From positions 1,674,001 to 1,738,000 of the forward strand of contig NC_088867.1 in the NCBI RefSeq assembly GCF_032884065.1: DNA of 64,000 bases, read 5' to 3'. Below the pieces are notes generated by a model, which was given only the letters and a program-made list of their open reading frames with translations, did no database searches and was not told where the DNA came from. The stretch is from Artemia franciscana. Taxonomy: Eukaryota; Arthropoda; Branchiopoda; Anostraca; Artemiidae. The number at the start of each line of letters is the position of its first letter. Within the stretch, counting starts at the first letter, position 1. The translations under genes were made by a program, and so were the position numbers. This document shows, piece after piece, positions 11,810 through 24,450 of this stretch.

Positions 11810-14800
11810 TCATTTTCCAATAAATCCAGAACTTTGCTGAAACCCAACCGGTCGACCGAACGTTGACTGACTGAGACCATTTTGACCAAATCCTGTCTGT
11901 CCAAAACTATTTTGCCCTAGTCCAGTATGGCCGAAACTACTTTGACCGAATCCAGATTGTCCAAAACCAGCCTGACCCAATCCAGGTCTACCAAAACCAG
12001 TTTGACCTAATCCAGGGTGACTAAGACTAGTTTGTCCCAATCCAGTTTGTCCAAAGCCAGATTGAACTTCACTAAGCCCACTCCCAACTGAAACAAAGTT
12101 TATATTATGAGACAAATTAAAATTTAAAATTAAAAGCTTACAAAATTAATATAGTATCTGAAAGCATTATTTTGAGTTTAGACACTATAGAATTTACAAG
12201 AGCGACATTAAAACTTTACATAAGTCACAGTATTCTGTATAATCTGTATCAAACAGTTCGTGGTAACGAACTGTAGTAAGGAGCGACCCGGCTCAATAGT
12301 AACCAAAACTCTGTAAAACGGAATTTTGATACCAATAGTTACATCAAAAGAATCGCATTTTAATGCTGATTCTAAATATATAAGTTAAGTTTTATCAAGT
12401 TTAGACTTACCCATCAAAAGTTACGAGCCTGGGAAAATCTGCCCTATTTTAGAAAATAGGGTGAAACACCCCCTAAAAGTCATATAGAATCTTAATGAAA
12501 ATCACACCATCAGATTCAGCGTAGCAGAGAACCCTATTGTACAAGTTCCAGGATCCTATCTACAAAAATGTGGAATTTTGTATTTTTTGCCAGAAGACAA
12601 ATCACGGATGCGTGTTTATTTGTTTTTGTTTGTTTTTTTTTTCTTTCTTTTTCCCAGGGGTGATCGTATCGACCAAGTGGTCCTAGAACTTTGCGAGAGG
12701 GCTCATTCGAATGGAAATGAAAAGTTCTAGTGCAATTTTTAAGTGACCAAAAAATCGGAGGGCACCTAGGCCCCCTCTCATCCTCATTTTTTCCCAAAGT
12801 AGTTGGATCAAAATTCTAAGATAGCCAATTTATTTAACATAGTCGAAAAACCTTATAACTATGCCTTTGGGGACGACTTACTCCCCCACAGTCCCCGTGG
12901 GAGTGGCTGCAAGTTGCAAATTTTGACCAGTGTCTGCATATATTAATGGTTATTGGGAAATGTAGAGATGTTTTCAGTTTTTTTATTGAGAGGGGGAGGG
13001 GGGTTGAGAAGAGGGGGCTATGTGGGGGAAATTTTTCATGGAGGAATTTGTCAAGGGGGAAGAAGATTTCCATAAAGGGGATGCAGCATTTTCTAGCATC
13101 ATTTAAAAAACAATGAGAAAATAAATATGAAAAAGTTTTTTTTTTCAACTGGAAGTATGGAGTAGCATTAAAACTTAAAACGAACAGAAAATATTACGCA
13201 TATAAGGGGCTCACCTCCTGCTAATACCTCACTCTTTACGCTAAATGATTCTTAGTAATTTCAACTATTTATTCTACAGCCTCTGTGATTCAGGGGACAA
13301 AATTTAAGCTTTAATGCAAAGAGTTATTGACGAGGTATTGACGAGTGGGCGAACCTTCTCATATACGTAATAAAAACATACGAACATAGAAGTTTGTTAC
13401 GTAAGCTAATTCATAAGTTACGTATATCTTTTACTAATGAAAATGTTTGTAAAAACTAAAAGTTCTAGTTGCCTTTTTAAGTACCCAAAAAATTGGAGAG
13501 CAACTGGGCTTCCTTCTACTCCTTTTTTCGCAAAATCATTCGATCAAAACTATGGGAAAGCCATTTAGTCAAAATAAATAAATATGCAAATTTTGCTTTA
13601 ATTATTCATCTGCGGAGAGCCGAAATCAAAACATGGATTAACTAGAAAACGTTCAGAAATTAAATAAAAAAACAAGTTTTTTTAACTGAAAGTAAGGAGC
13701 GACATTAAAACTTAAAACGAACAGAAATTACCTCGTGTATGAAAGGGGCTGCTCCTTCTTCAACACCCTGCTCTTTACGCTAAAGTTTTTACTGTTTTAA
13801 AAAGCAGAGTTGAGAGAAAGAGTCAAACTTTAGCGTAAAGAGCAGGGCGTTGAAGAAGGAGCAGCCCCTTTCATATACGGGGTGATTTCTGTTCGTTTTA
13901 AATTTTAATGTCGCTCCTTACTTTCAGTTAAAAAAACTTGTTTCTTTTATTTAATATATATATATAAGTCCACTCTATTTTACGCTAAAGCTCAACTTTT
14001 TGTCTCAAATTTTCAACAACGATTTTTAAACACAAAGGCCAGTGAATTAGAATAAGGAGTATTTTTACAGCACTATGCTATCTTTGTCCCAAGTTCAGGG
14101 GATAGAAGAAATACTAATTTATCAAACTCTTCTAATAAATGAGATTACAAAAATTACTATCCAGTCAAAATATAGGATCAAATTTAACCTCCTTAAGGAG
14201 ATAGGACTGCTAACACTAACGAGACGGAAATAAACCATATGGAATGGAGTTTTTTTTTTTTTTTAATGAATCCATTACAGCTATATTTGCTACCTATACT
14301 ATTTATTATTAGCCATTAATTGGAGCATTATTATCATTGGAGCATTCATTAACATTATCAGTTCTTCATCCAAATATTCCCCTGTTTTTAGTTATTCAGA
14401 ATAAAAGCTTCCGCTGTATAAAGACAATTAAAATATAATTCAAAGTTGTAAAAAATTAAAGAGAGTGAAAGAGTATCTAAAATAAATTTAAGGGAATGGA
14501 TGTAAGAATGAAGGTCATTACAGAAAAACTAAACTCAATCTTTCAAAAAGTATAGAGAACGTACATAGGACAGTTAATCCATTATTTATAGTTAGCAATA
14601 GATAAATATTTTTCGAAGGACTTTTTTAGAAGTTTTTAACTTCTCTTTCCTAAACAGTTTCTAAACTTTGTATATCAGAGAACTTGTGTTTCTTTTTTCA
14701 GCCATTTGCTGGATTTTCAATAAGCAAAGATTGGATAAACAATATCCAAACCAGTGTAGTTTTCCTCCCTGGCTTTTCTCTCACAAAAGAATATATAAAA

Positions 14801-17800
14801 AAATGTTTTACTCACGAGGTCGCGCAAATCCTCCTTGTTGAAAAGTAGACGGAGACAAATGATTCTGACCTTGAATTGGTCTTCTGAAACCACCTGAAAG
14901 AAAAATAATTAGGTTAAAGCACCAAGTATGTCACAAAAAAATTTTACCCCCTGACGTATCTTAGGTCTATTTATACATGATGAACACGAATTTCTAAAAT
15001 ATTCCGATGGCTGTTTCAAAATGTCGAAATTTCTAGGGTAGCACCATTATTTTGTCAATGTCTCACTATGAAGCGTGAAAATAAACAAATAAAATAAATC
15101 CAGTTACTTTGAAAATCCTTTTGTCTTTAAAATTTGAGGGTTGGATATGAGTTCAATCCCAAAGCAACTTTACCTTCAAAGGAAAGCTACATCTTCAACC
15201 TTGAAGCCTTACAAATTTTTTTTCTCGAGATTTTTCTAGTATTTTTTCTAAAATTTGTCTTTTTTTGTCTATCAAAAGTGTACTTCCACCAAAAAAAAAA
15301 GAAAAGAAACATTGTTTAAATGGCCGAGTGTGATATATTAACTTGTAGTAAAGTTCATTAAGATAAAGTTCATCATAAGGACTTACTATTCCTTATTCGT
15401 TCGTCTGCTTCTTCTGCGCCATCAGCTTTTTTATCTTCTTCTTGATTCACTTTTCCATTCTTATCACCTACCGGTTTGGCAGTTTCGGCTTGTCGCCGAA
15501 CAACCTTACGAGGAGCAGCTAAAAAATACAATAGCCCCTTAGTACAAAACACACCAATTAATTCAAAGATGAGACAATAAACTAAACATTTAATTGAGTC
15601 TTTTTATTCGCTTAGCTTAGACGTTTAAAAAAAGACTGATATAACAGCAAGTAGAAAGACTTTTTTAAAAATTTAATTGAAAGATAGATATGGTCAGGTA
15701 AATTACTATTTACATAGTAGTCATGGAAATTCTACAAAATATTGAGTCAATGAAGACTAAACTTCGCGGTGTGGTTACTTTTAATATTTTTGTTTTGACA
15801 GTTTTTTGTGTTTTAATTTGATCGTCATTATTTTTTAACAAAAATTATGTTTGCCTAAATGATCAAAGGAATAAAGTTGGGATGCTATAAATGTTGTTTG
15901 CTAGAGATTTTCAAATTAAAGATTTTGGATATTTTGAGCTTTGCATCATAACAAATGTATAATATTCTTACAATTGCACCTTCATATGTGTAACAAAATA
16001 TGGCTCTAAGAGCATGTGTTATTCATGAGTATGAATAATTTGTTGTTTTTTTTTTCTTCTGGCAGATTTACCTTTTGATGACTCTGCTCATTAAAATATC
16101 ATTACACAATGAACATAAAGGCAATAATGTGAATTAACAATGTCAATTCAGACAAACAGTAATGAACTGTAGTAAGGAGCAGCTCACCAAAGGCAATAAT
16201 GTGAATTTAGCCAACTTTTTAATGATTTCAATTCTTAGATAAAAATAAAAAGTAAAAAAAAATCTTTTCAAACAGTTCGTGGTAATGAACTGTAGTAAGG
16301 AGCGACCCGGCTCAATAGTAACCAAAACTCTAAAAAATTTAATTTTGATGTCAATAGCTACATCAAAAGAATTGTATTTTAATGCTGATTTCAAATATAT
16401 AAGTTTTATCAAGTTTAGTCCTACCCATAAAAAGTTACGAGCCTGAGAAAATTTGCTTTATTTAGGAAAATAGAGGAAAACACCCCCTAAAAGTCGTAGG
16501 ATCTTAACGAAAATGACACCATCAGATTCAACGTATCAGAGAACCCTACTGTAGAAGTTTCAAGCTCCTATCTACAAAAATGTGGAATTTTGTATTTTTT
16601 GCCAGAAGACAAATCACGGGTGCGTGTTTATTTGTTTTTTTTTTTTTTTTTTTCCCAGGGGTCATCGTATTGACCAAGTGGTCCTAGAATGTCGCAAGAG
16701 GGCTCATTCTAGTGAAAATGAAAAGTTCTAGTGCCCTTTTTAAGTGACCAAAAAAATTGGAGGGCATCTAGGCCCCCTCCCACGCTCATTTTTTTCTCAA
16801 AGTCAACGGATCAAAATTTTGAGATAGCCATTTTGTTCAGCATAGTCGAAAACCATACTAACTATGTCTTTGGGAATGTCTTACTCCCCCAGAATTCCCT
16901 GGGGGAGGGGCTGCAAGTTACAAACTTTGACCAGTGTTTACATATAGTAATGGTTATTGGGAAGTGTACAGACGTATTCAGGGGGATTTTATTTTGTTTG
17001 GGGGTGGGGCTGAGGAGAGGGAGCTATGTTGAAGGATCTTTCCTTGGAGAAATCTGTCATGGGGGATGAAAACTTCAATGAAAAGGGTGCAGGATTCTCT
17101 AGCATTACTATAAGAAAACAATGAAAAATAAACATGAAAACTTTTTTTCAAATGAAAGGAAGAAGTAGCATTGAAACTTAAAACGAACAGAGATTATTAC
17201 GCATATGAGGGTTCTAAAAATACTTTAGCATAAAGAGTGAGGTATTTAGAAGGAGATAAATACCTTGCTCTTTATGCTAAAGTATTTTTAGTAATTTCAA
17301 CTATTTATTCTACGGCCTTTCTGATTCAGGGGTCATTCTTAAAGAATTGGGAGAAAAAATAAGATTTAGTGTAAAGAGCGAGGTATTAACGAGGGTACAA
17401 ACCCCCTCATATACATAATAAAAATATAAGGTTATGAAAGTTTGTTACGTAAGTTGATTCTTAAGTTACTTATATTTTTTACTAATAAAGACGTTCGTTA
17501 AAAATTAAAAGTTCTAGTAGCCTTTTTAAGTAACCGAAAAATTGGAGGGCAACTAGGCCTCCTTCTCCACCCCTTATTTCTCAAAATCGTCTGATCAAAA
17601 CTAAGAGAAAGCCATTTAGCCAAAAAAGAATTAATATACAAATTTCATTTTAATAATTTATGTGCGGAGAGTCAAAACCAAACATGCATTAATTCAAAAA
17701 CGTTCAGAAATTAAATAAAAAAAAACTGATTTTTTTAGCTGAAAGTAAGGAGCGACATTAAAACTTAAAACGAATAGAAATTACTCCGTATATGAAATGG

Positions 17801-20800
17801 GTTGTACCCTCTGCAATCCCTCGCTCTTTACGCTAAAGTTTGACTCTTTGCCACAATTCTACTTTTTAAAACAATTAAAAGCTTTAGCGTAAAGAGCGAG
17901 GGATTGCAGAGGGGACAACCCATTTCATATACGGAGTAATTTCTGTTCGTTTTAAGTTTTAATGTCGCTCCTTACTTTCAGCTAAAAAAATCAGTTTTTT
18001 TCTATTTAATCTTATGAAAAAAATGCCAGCCAAGATTGACAAATTTAAAAGCACCAAAAAGATGGGAATCCACATAGAATCAGTGAATGTCGTAGATACA
18101 AAAAAGATAAACAAAATTGAAAACATCAACTACCGTCAATCTGTTGCAGGTTTAAAACCTTTGGGTCTCTGATCTTTTACCTTTGCGTCTTTCCCCGCCT
18201 TTGGGGGTGGGGAAGGTTATTTTGTTCTGTTGTGTACAAGCCTCCATGTGCTAGTCGCAGTTATTTTCCTCGGGGTTTCGCGGAGCTAATGTGTGGGATG
18301 TCTCGTTCGCGACTTAATTTTATTTGTATGGGTGATTAAAACTTTATGACTCGGTCATAATCATAACTACATTATGACTCGGACCATAAGCCACCTCCAG
18401 TTTGGGTTGCATTACAGCGATAGAGAATTTTCAGACACTGATTATGCCAATGACTTTTCTCTTGTCTCCGATTCACTGTCGAAGCTCACATAAGCCCTAC
18501 ACATCCTTGCTGATGAAGCCTTAAAGATAGGGCTGTCGATTAATTGGCAGAAGACAAAAGTAATGTTTGTTGAGCCCCGTAGCTCACCACGTCCCCCGCC
18601 AGTCCAAATGGTCGGTGACAAACCAGCTGATATTGTTGAGGAATTTACATACCTTGGCTCTATCCTCTCAAATGAAGAATCAATCCTCAAAGATCTAATG
18701 CACCGAATTGCCAAGGCCTCAGCAGTAGTGGGATAAACTAAGTGTCCTTTGGAAGAAACCTTCTATCAGGCGTAGAACCAAGATGCGCATATACAATACT
18801 TCGGTGGGATCCGTGGTTTTTTACGGAGCCAAAACTTGGCCAGCCACTTAGTCTGTGCTTAGCACTGTAAATATAGCCCAAACAAATATCTTCACCGCAT
18901 TGAAGGACTACGCTAGCACCACTGTGTTAGCAACAAGAACCTCTTGGCGTTAACTGCTCAAACGCCCTTCTCAGTCCAACTCACCCGACGAACAGTACGC
19001 TGCTACGGATATCTCCTTCGCATGCCCCCCGATACTCTCGTACGAACGATGTTTGATCCCGTGCTGCACGGTTGGAAACGCCCAAAGGACACGACAGGTG
19101 CCCTCTTAGCCATGGCAAATATTCGGGAGGCCGGTGATATCCTTGCAAGAGACCGGTTTAAATGGAGGTACCATGTAGCATCACTCTCGACACCGGAAGC
19201 ATTTCGGCAGGAGCATTAAGTCAAGTTATGTCAAGTCATAACTTTGATTTATTTTATTTTAGAGGAAAAAAATTGATTTTCTTGACCTAATGGCTGCTAA
19301 TATTCTTATTCCCGTATCTTCTGTGCCTACGATTATAACTAGCCATTTGGTAATGTTTACTGATAATATTTTGTCCTTTCTAAGTTTTTTAACCATAGCT
19401 ATGTTAATGTGGCTGTTTGTCCTTCTTCAGATCACTTACCAGTCGTTTATTGGGTATAAAATTGATTACACGGCAAAAAAGATAAAAACCTGGGTGCTAA
19501 ACAGTGAAAATTTGGGGAAGAGCTAAGTCCATTAGATTCTGAAGAGGTTTTAAATTTTAATGATAATGCCTCCAGTGGATTTGACCGCCTGATGGCTATC
19601 ATTCAGCCAATTTATGACAGAACAAGGCTACTTAAACTTGTAAAGCCAAAACAAATGTGAGCCCAGGAAACCCTGGATCAGAAATAGTTGAAGCATCTGC
19701 ACTACGAAACATCTTATCTGTCTACTGGATGTAAGAGTATGCAATGAAATTTTAAAGTAGCTAGGAAACATGAGAAACCACTGAAAATGAAAGCAAAAAG
19801 AGAATTAAATTTTCTAATTAAATTTTGCCAGTTAAACGCAATTCAAAAGATGTTGATTAATATAATTATGGGGGAAAAGCAACAATTATAAACTAATTCT
19901 TTGTCAATACAAGGTGAGATTGTGAGTGACGAGCATCTAATAGAAGACCAATTGGTATGTTTTTTGCCAATATTGGGAAGGGTGCGGGCTTAAAAACTCC
20001 AATATAGATTTTTCAGATCAAGAATTCACTGACGATAGTGGAACTGTCACTAAACTCAAATTTGAGCCATGTACCAGTGAAGAAGTTCTAAATGGAGTTA
20101 AAACGATCAAGTCTGTTTCGGCAGGCTCTGATGGCACAAACCTGAAGTCTTTCAAAGTTGTTATCTATTGCTTGTTGCCTTTCCTTGTCCATGCCATCAA
20201 TGTTTCGCCAGAAAAGGGTGTTTTTCCTGACACTTTAAAAAGAGCAAAGGTTATTTGACTCCATATAGGGGATTCAAAGTCTGATATTGAGAATTAAAGG
20301 GGTTATTATTTGTTTCTTCTCAAAAATATACAAGAAGATATAACATGGAAAATTATATGATTACCTCACTAATGCCGGTTTATTAAGTGAAACACAATTT
20401 GGTTTTAGACAGGTCGTTCGAAGTCACGTGATGTGCATCACAGTAGTGATGCTGTGAATAATTGGTTCCAGGGTGGGAAAATTCCTCTGACCGTTTTCAC
20501 TGATTCCGAAATGCTTTTGATACAGTTGAGTTTTAAAATTTTAACTAAATGTTTAAAACGCCTTAATGTGAAGGCTTCTTGTTTGAATTGGCTTAAAATC
20601 TTTATTTGTTGGTGATGTACTTGTAGATCTATTTAGGTTGTGTTGTATCCTTTTGAAGTTAATTGTGGCGTTCCTCAGAGAACTGTTTTAGGATCACTTT
20701 ATAGTTTGCAGATGTCACTACCACAACTATTTCAGTTCGGATGATGCAGGATTTACTTGTAAGAGCTAATAGGGTCTTGAATTCATTTTATGTATTTAAA

Positions 20801-22332
20801 AGTTTGAGTGTTTTATTGGTAAATGTGGGGAAAACGAATTCTTCGTATTAAGTCCATCAGATGCTGGTACAAAAGTGTTTTTTTACGGTAAAGCTTCATC
20901 ACAAGTGAAACTGATATGTTATCTTGGTTTTTTCCTAAATTGTAATTTATCTTGGAAGCTGTATAGTGATCTAGTTGCAGAAAAAGTCACAAGAGGCTTC
21001 GGCATGATACGAATAATTAAAAATATGTTTTATCACTATCGGTCCTTTTAACTTTATACCACGCAATATTTAGCCCTTATATTTCCTATGGTTGTGTCCT
21101 TTGGTCAAGTAATTTTTTTTTGTAAATCTTAGAAGGGTGTAAATTTTACAGAATAAAGCGGTTCGTCTATTTGGTAATTATGTAGAAAATTCCGTCGATG
21201 TGACGTTTCGTTTTAACCGATTAAGAGAGCTTAATGTTGGGTAAACTAGAGATTACCAAGCTGTAGTTTTTGCCCATCAATGTTGGATTAATTTATGCCC
21301 TTCAGCTTTTCGTCAGTTCCATCATGTTAAAAGTGCCCTACATGCATATGAAACGAGGAGCGCAGATAATTTCGTGGTCGAGACTCAAGATGACACACAT
21401 GATGGCTTCATGGTCCGTGATTTATCAAACGGATATTTCAAATGGTTTACCAACTGGGATTAGAGAGGCATAGGAAGACTATTTTGTTTAACAAGTGTTT
21501 TATATACGAGGAAAACTAGTGTGTTCATTTTTTGGTTGAATTTGAATTAAAGTTTTTTTTTTCAATGGGGAGGGAGAAATTTAGTTATTTGGTTTCATTT
21601 TTCTTCTTGTTTGAAAAAGATATGACAAAAGACAACATTTTTTGTTTTTATTTTACTCTGTAGTTGGTTAAGAGTTGATGAGTTTCAGCCGTCTTCCAGT
21701 AGGTACATTGTGCCTTTTCTGGGCGGTTGTTGTGTTCTAATATTTATTAAATAAAAAAGAAAAGTTTTTTAGCTGAAAGTAGGGAGCAACATTAAAACTT
21801 AAAACAAACAGAAATTACCCCGTATATCAAAGGGGCTTTTTCTTCCTCGACGTCCCGCTCTTTATGCCAAAGTTTGACTCTTTCTCTCAAGTCTACTTTT
21901 TAAATCAGTAAATCACACCCCTGGAAAAAAAAAACAAAACAAAAAACAAACAAACAAATAAATACGTATCCGTGATCTGTCTTGTGGCAAAAAATATAAA
22001 ATTTGCCATTTTTGTATATAGGAGAATCTATGACTTTTAAGGGGTGTTTCCCCCTATTTTCTAAAATAACGCAAATTTTTTCAGGTTCGTAACTTTTGAT
22101 GGGTAAAACTAAACTTGATAAACTTATATATTTAAAATCAGCATTAAAATGCAATTCTTATAATGTAACTGTTGGTATCGAAATTCCGTGTTTTACAGTT
22201 TGAGTTACTATCGAGCCGGGCCGCTCCTTACTACAGTTCATTACCACGAACTGTTTGATCGTATAAGTTTTGTAAAGAAAATAATCAATCAGTCAATAGT
22301 CCCCATCATCAATCAGTCATCAGTCAATCAGT

Positions 22333-22410
<78 letters not shown>

Positions 22411-23670
22411 TAGCTGTTGGTATATATATATATATATATATATACCAACCCCCGTGCGCCCCCAAGCCCCCCCGCGCGCGTAAGTCGTTACGCGCCATAT
22501 TAGTTACGCGCCATTGTAGTTGTGTCCCTGTGTCCCACCTGTGAATAGAGATAGATATAAATATATGTTTTTAACTACGTAAAACATGCGAATATACAAC
22601 ATTCTTCGCTGTCCCATTGTCTGTGCATATAAATAGATTGTCAGGTTTACTGACTCTTGAACATGCAACATATAATTGTCCATGGGAAAAACAATCCGTA
22701 TTCAGATCTATACCTCATTATTCTAATGATGTGTCCCTGTGTCCCGGTCGTCATTTATATTTCCTGTGTCCCGGTCGTCATTTGTGTCCCGGTGTCCCAG
22801 TTTGTAATTTCTCTTTGAGTGTCCCGGTCGTCATTTATATTCCCTGTGTCCCGGTGTCCCGGTCGTCATTTGTGTCCCGGTGTCCCGGTCTGTAATTTCT
22901 ATTCGAACAATCCCTGTGTCCCGTCATTTATATATCCCGCCTGTGCCCCCGGCGTCCCCGTTGTAGTTGTGTCCCTGTGTCCCGGTCGTCATTTATATTC
23001 CCTGTGTCCCGGTCGTGATTTGTGTCCGGGTGTCCCAGTCTGTAATTTCTCTCTGAGGTTCCCGGTCGTTACTTATATTCCCTCTGTCTCGGTCGTCATT
23101 TGTGTCCTGGTCTGTAATTTCTCTTTGACTGTTTTTTCTTTTTAGTTTTTTTTTTTTAGTTTTTTACCTTTTTTCAGTTTTCTTTTTCTTCTTTATTTTT
23201 CAGCGTCACTATGAAGTACATATCGACAAACCTTTGTTTTTTTAACTTAAATCTGGTAGGCATTGATGACCTTATCCAAGTCAAAATCCCAAACCCAATC
23301 ATCATCGCTATCATTTTCAGTTTTGATATGTTTTGACTCTCGCTGTCCAGGTGGATTTTCATCTAACTGCGCGGTTTTGCGTTCTTTAGCCGCAAGCCTG
23401 TTTTCTTGCTGTTCTTGTGATTCCTCGGAACGCTTTCTTTTCTTACTTTCTCTATCAGCAGCAATTTTTCTGGCATAAACTCTTTGAGCAGCTTCCTCGG
23501 CTGTTGCCATTGTAGCTTCAGTCATTTTACAATTGAACATTTTTCCGTGAACAAATGTCTTAAATACCGTTAATGACGTCACTGTCAAAGCAAAAATGAC
23601 GACAACTAATTTCATGACGTCAGTCAACACAGAAACATGACGTCACCTGATCCACAGACAGACAGACATC

Positions 23671-23721
<51 letters not shown>

Positions 23722-24274
23722 ATAGGTTTATTATATATGCAATAGGTTTTTTGCAATGTGTTAATATTTGTGATTTGGTAAAATTTATAATATTTAGTTT
23801 ACCTATTGTTGCTAAAAGGGAGGGATATATTAACAAGATAAGCTTGTTTTGGTTTTACTTGGTTGTTTTACATTTGCTGTTTTTTTTTTTTTTTTCATAG
23901 GCATGTATTTTGGGGGTGATACCTGACGCGGGGATGCCATGGATATTCTGTGGTAGCCACAACACTGTGCTGGGTAGAGAATTTAGAGTGGCGAAACCCT
24001 ATATAGGCCAGTGTATTCTCCTGATGAGCCCTTATGTTGGGTGTTGCCTCTGAATTATTTGTCTATATTATTTTTTCTATTGTTCGGTAAGTGAAGACTT
24101 ATACTTATTGACGACATGACTGCCTGTCCATGGATTATTCTTTATGGTTGATTGTGTGTGGCTATACTGTTTGACCTATGTGATTGTATGGATGAGTAGG
24201 GTTAAGGCCTCATTCAAATGCTGGTCTATATTAATCACTAATTTAGGAAAACAGTCTTCCTTTTCTCCTTCTGT

Positions 24275-24318
<44 letters not shown>

Positions 24319-24353
24319 TGTTTGTGCTGTAGCATTGGTGATTTCTCTTTTCA

Positions 24354-24450
<97 letters not shown>

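Larger units (their letters stand above)
22410..23718 (-). mobile_element. Helitron copy 1, non-autonomous, with ORF1 and helicase tail
   Basis: On the minus strand the element starts within the (TA)n tract near 23677-23718 with CTTATTTTTATAT-type 5' text and runs through GACGTCA-rich 5' sequence. It carries a short ORF1 (23525-23247), a T-rich stretch and a GTGTCCCGGTCGTCATT minisatellite (22730-23110). A helicase tail follows at about 22715-22575, with motif [14 protein letters not shown] and [14 protein letters not shown] before a stop. It ends with CTAG at 22413-22410. Most of the Rep/helicase gene is gone. The terminal hairpin is altered: its arms are GTTGG/CCAAC around (TA)n instead of the GC-rich stem of the other copies. 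The exact 5' base is hidden in the TA tract. Confidence 0.8.

Noticed and set aside
12834-13148. Recurrent frames reading ..LPNNHY.. or ..FPITI.I..HWSKF.TCSPS (also 33005, 38744, 45534 and 58703)
   Set aside because: They recur only because they lie at the same place in F1 copies; frames are not kept between copies, so no protein is conserved.
22617-23145. Frames rich in [12 protein letters not shown] (also 36958 and 50067)
   Set aside because: They come from the GTGTCCCGG minisatellite of the Helitrons; the real coding trace there is the helicase remnant in another frame or strand.
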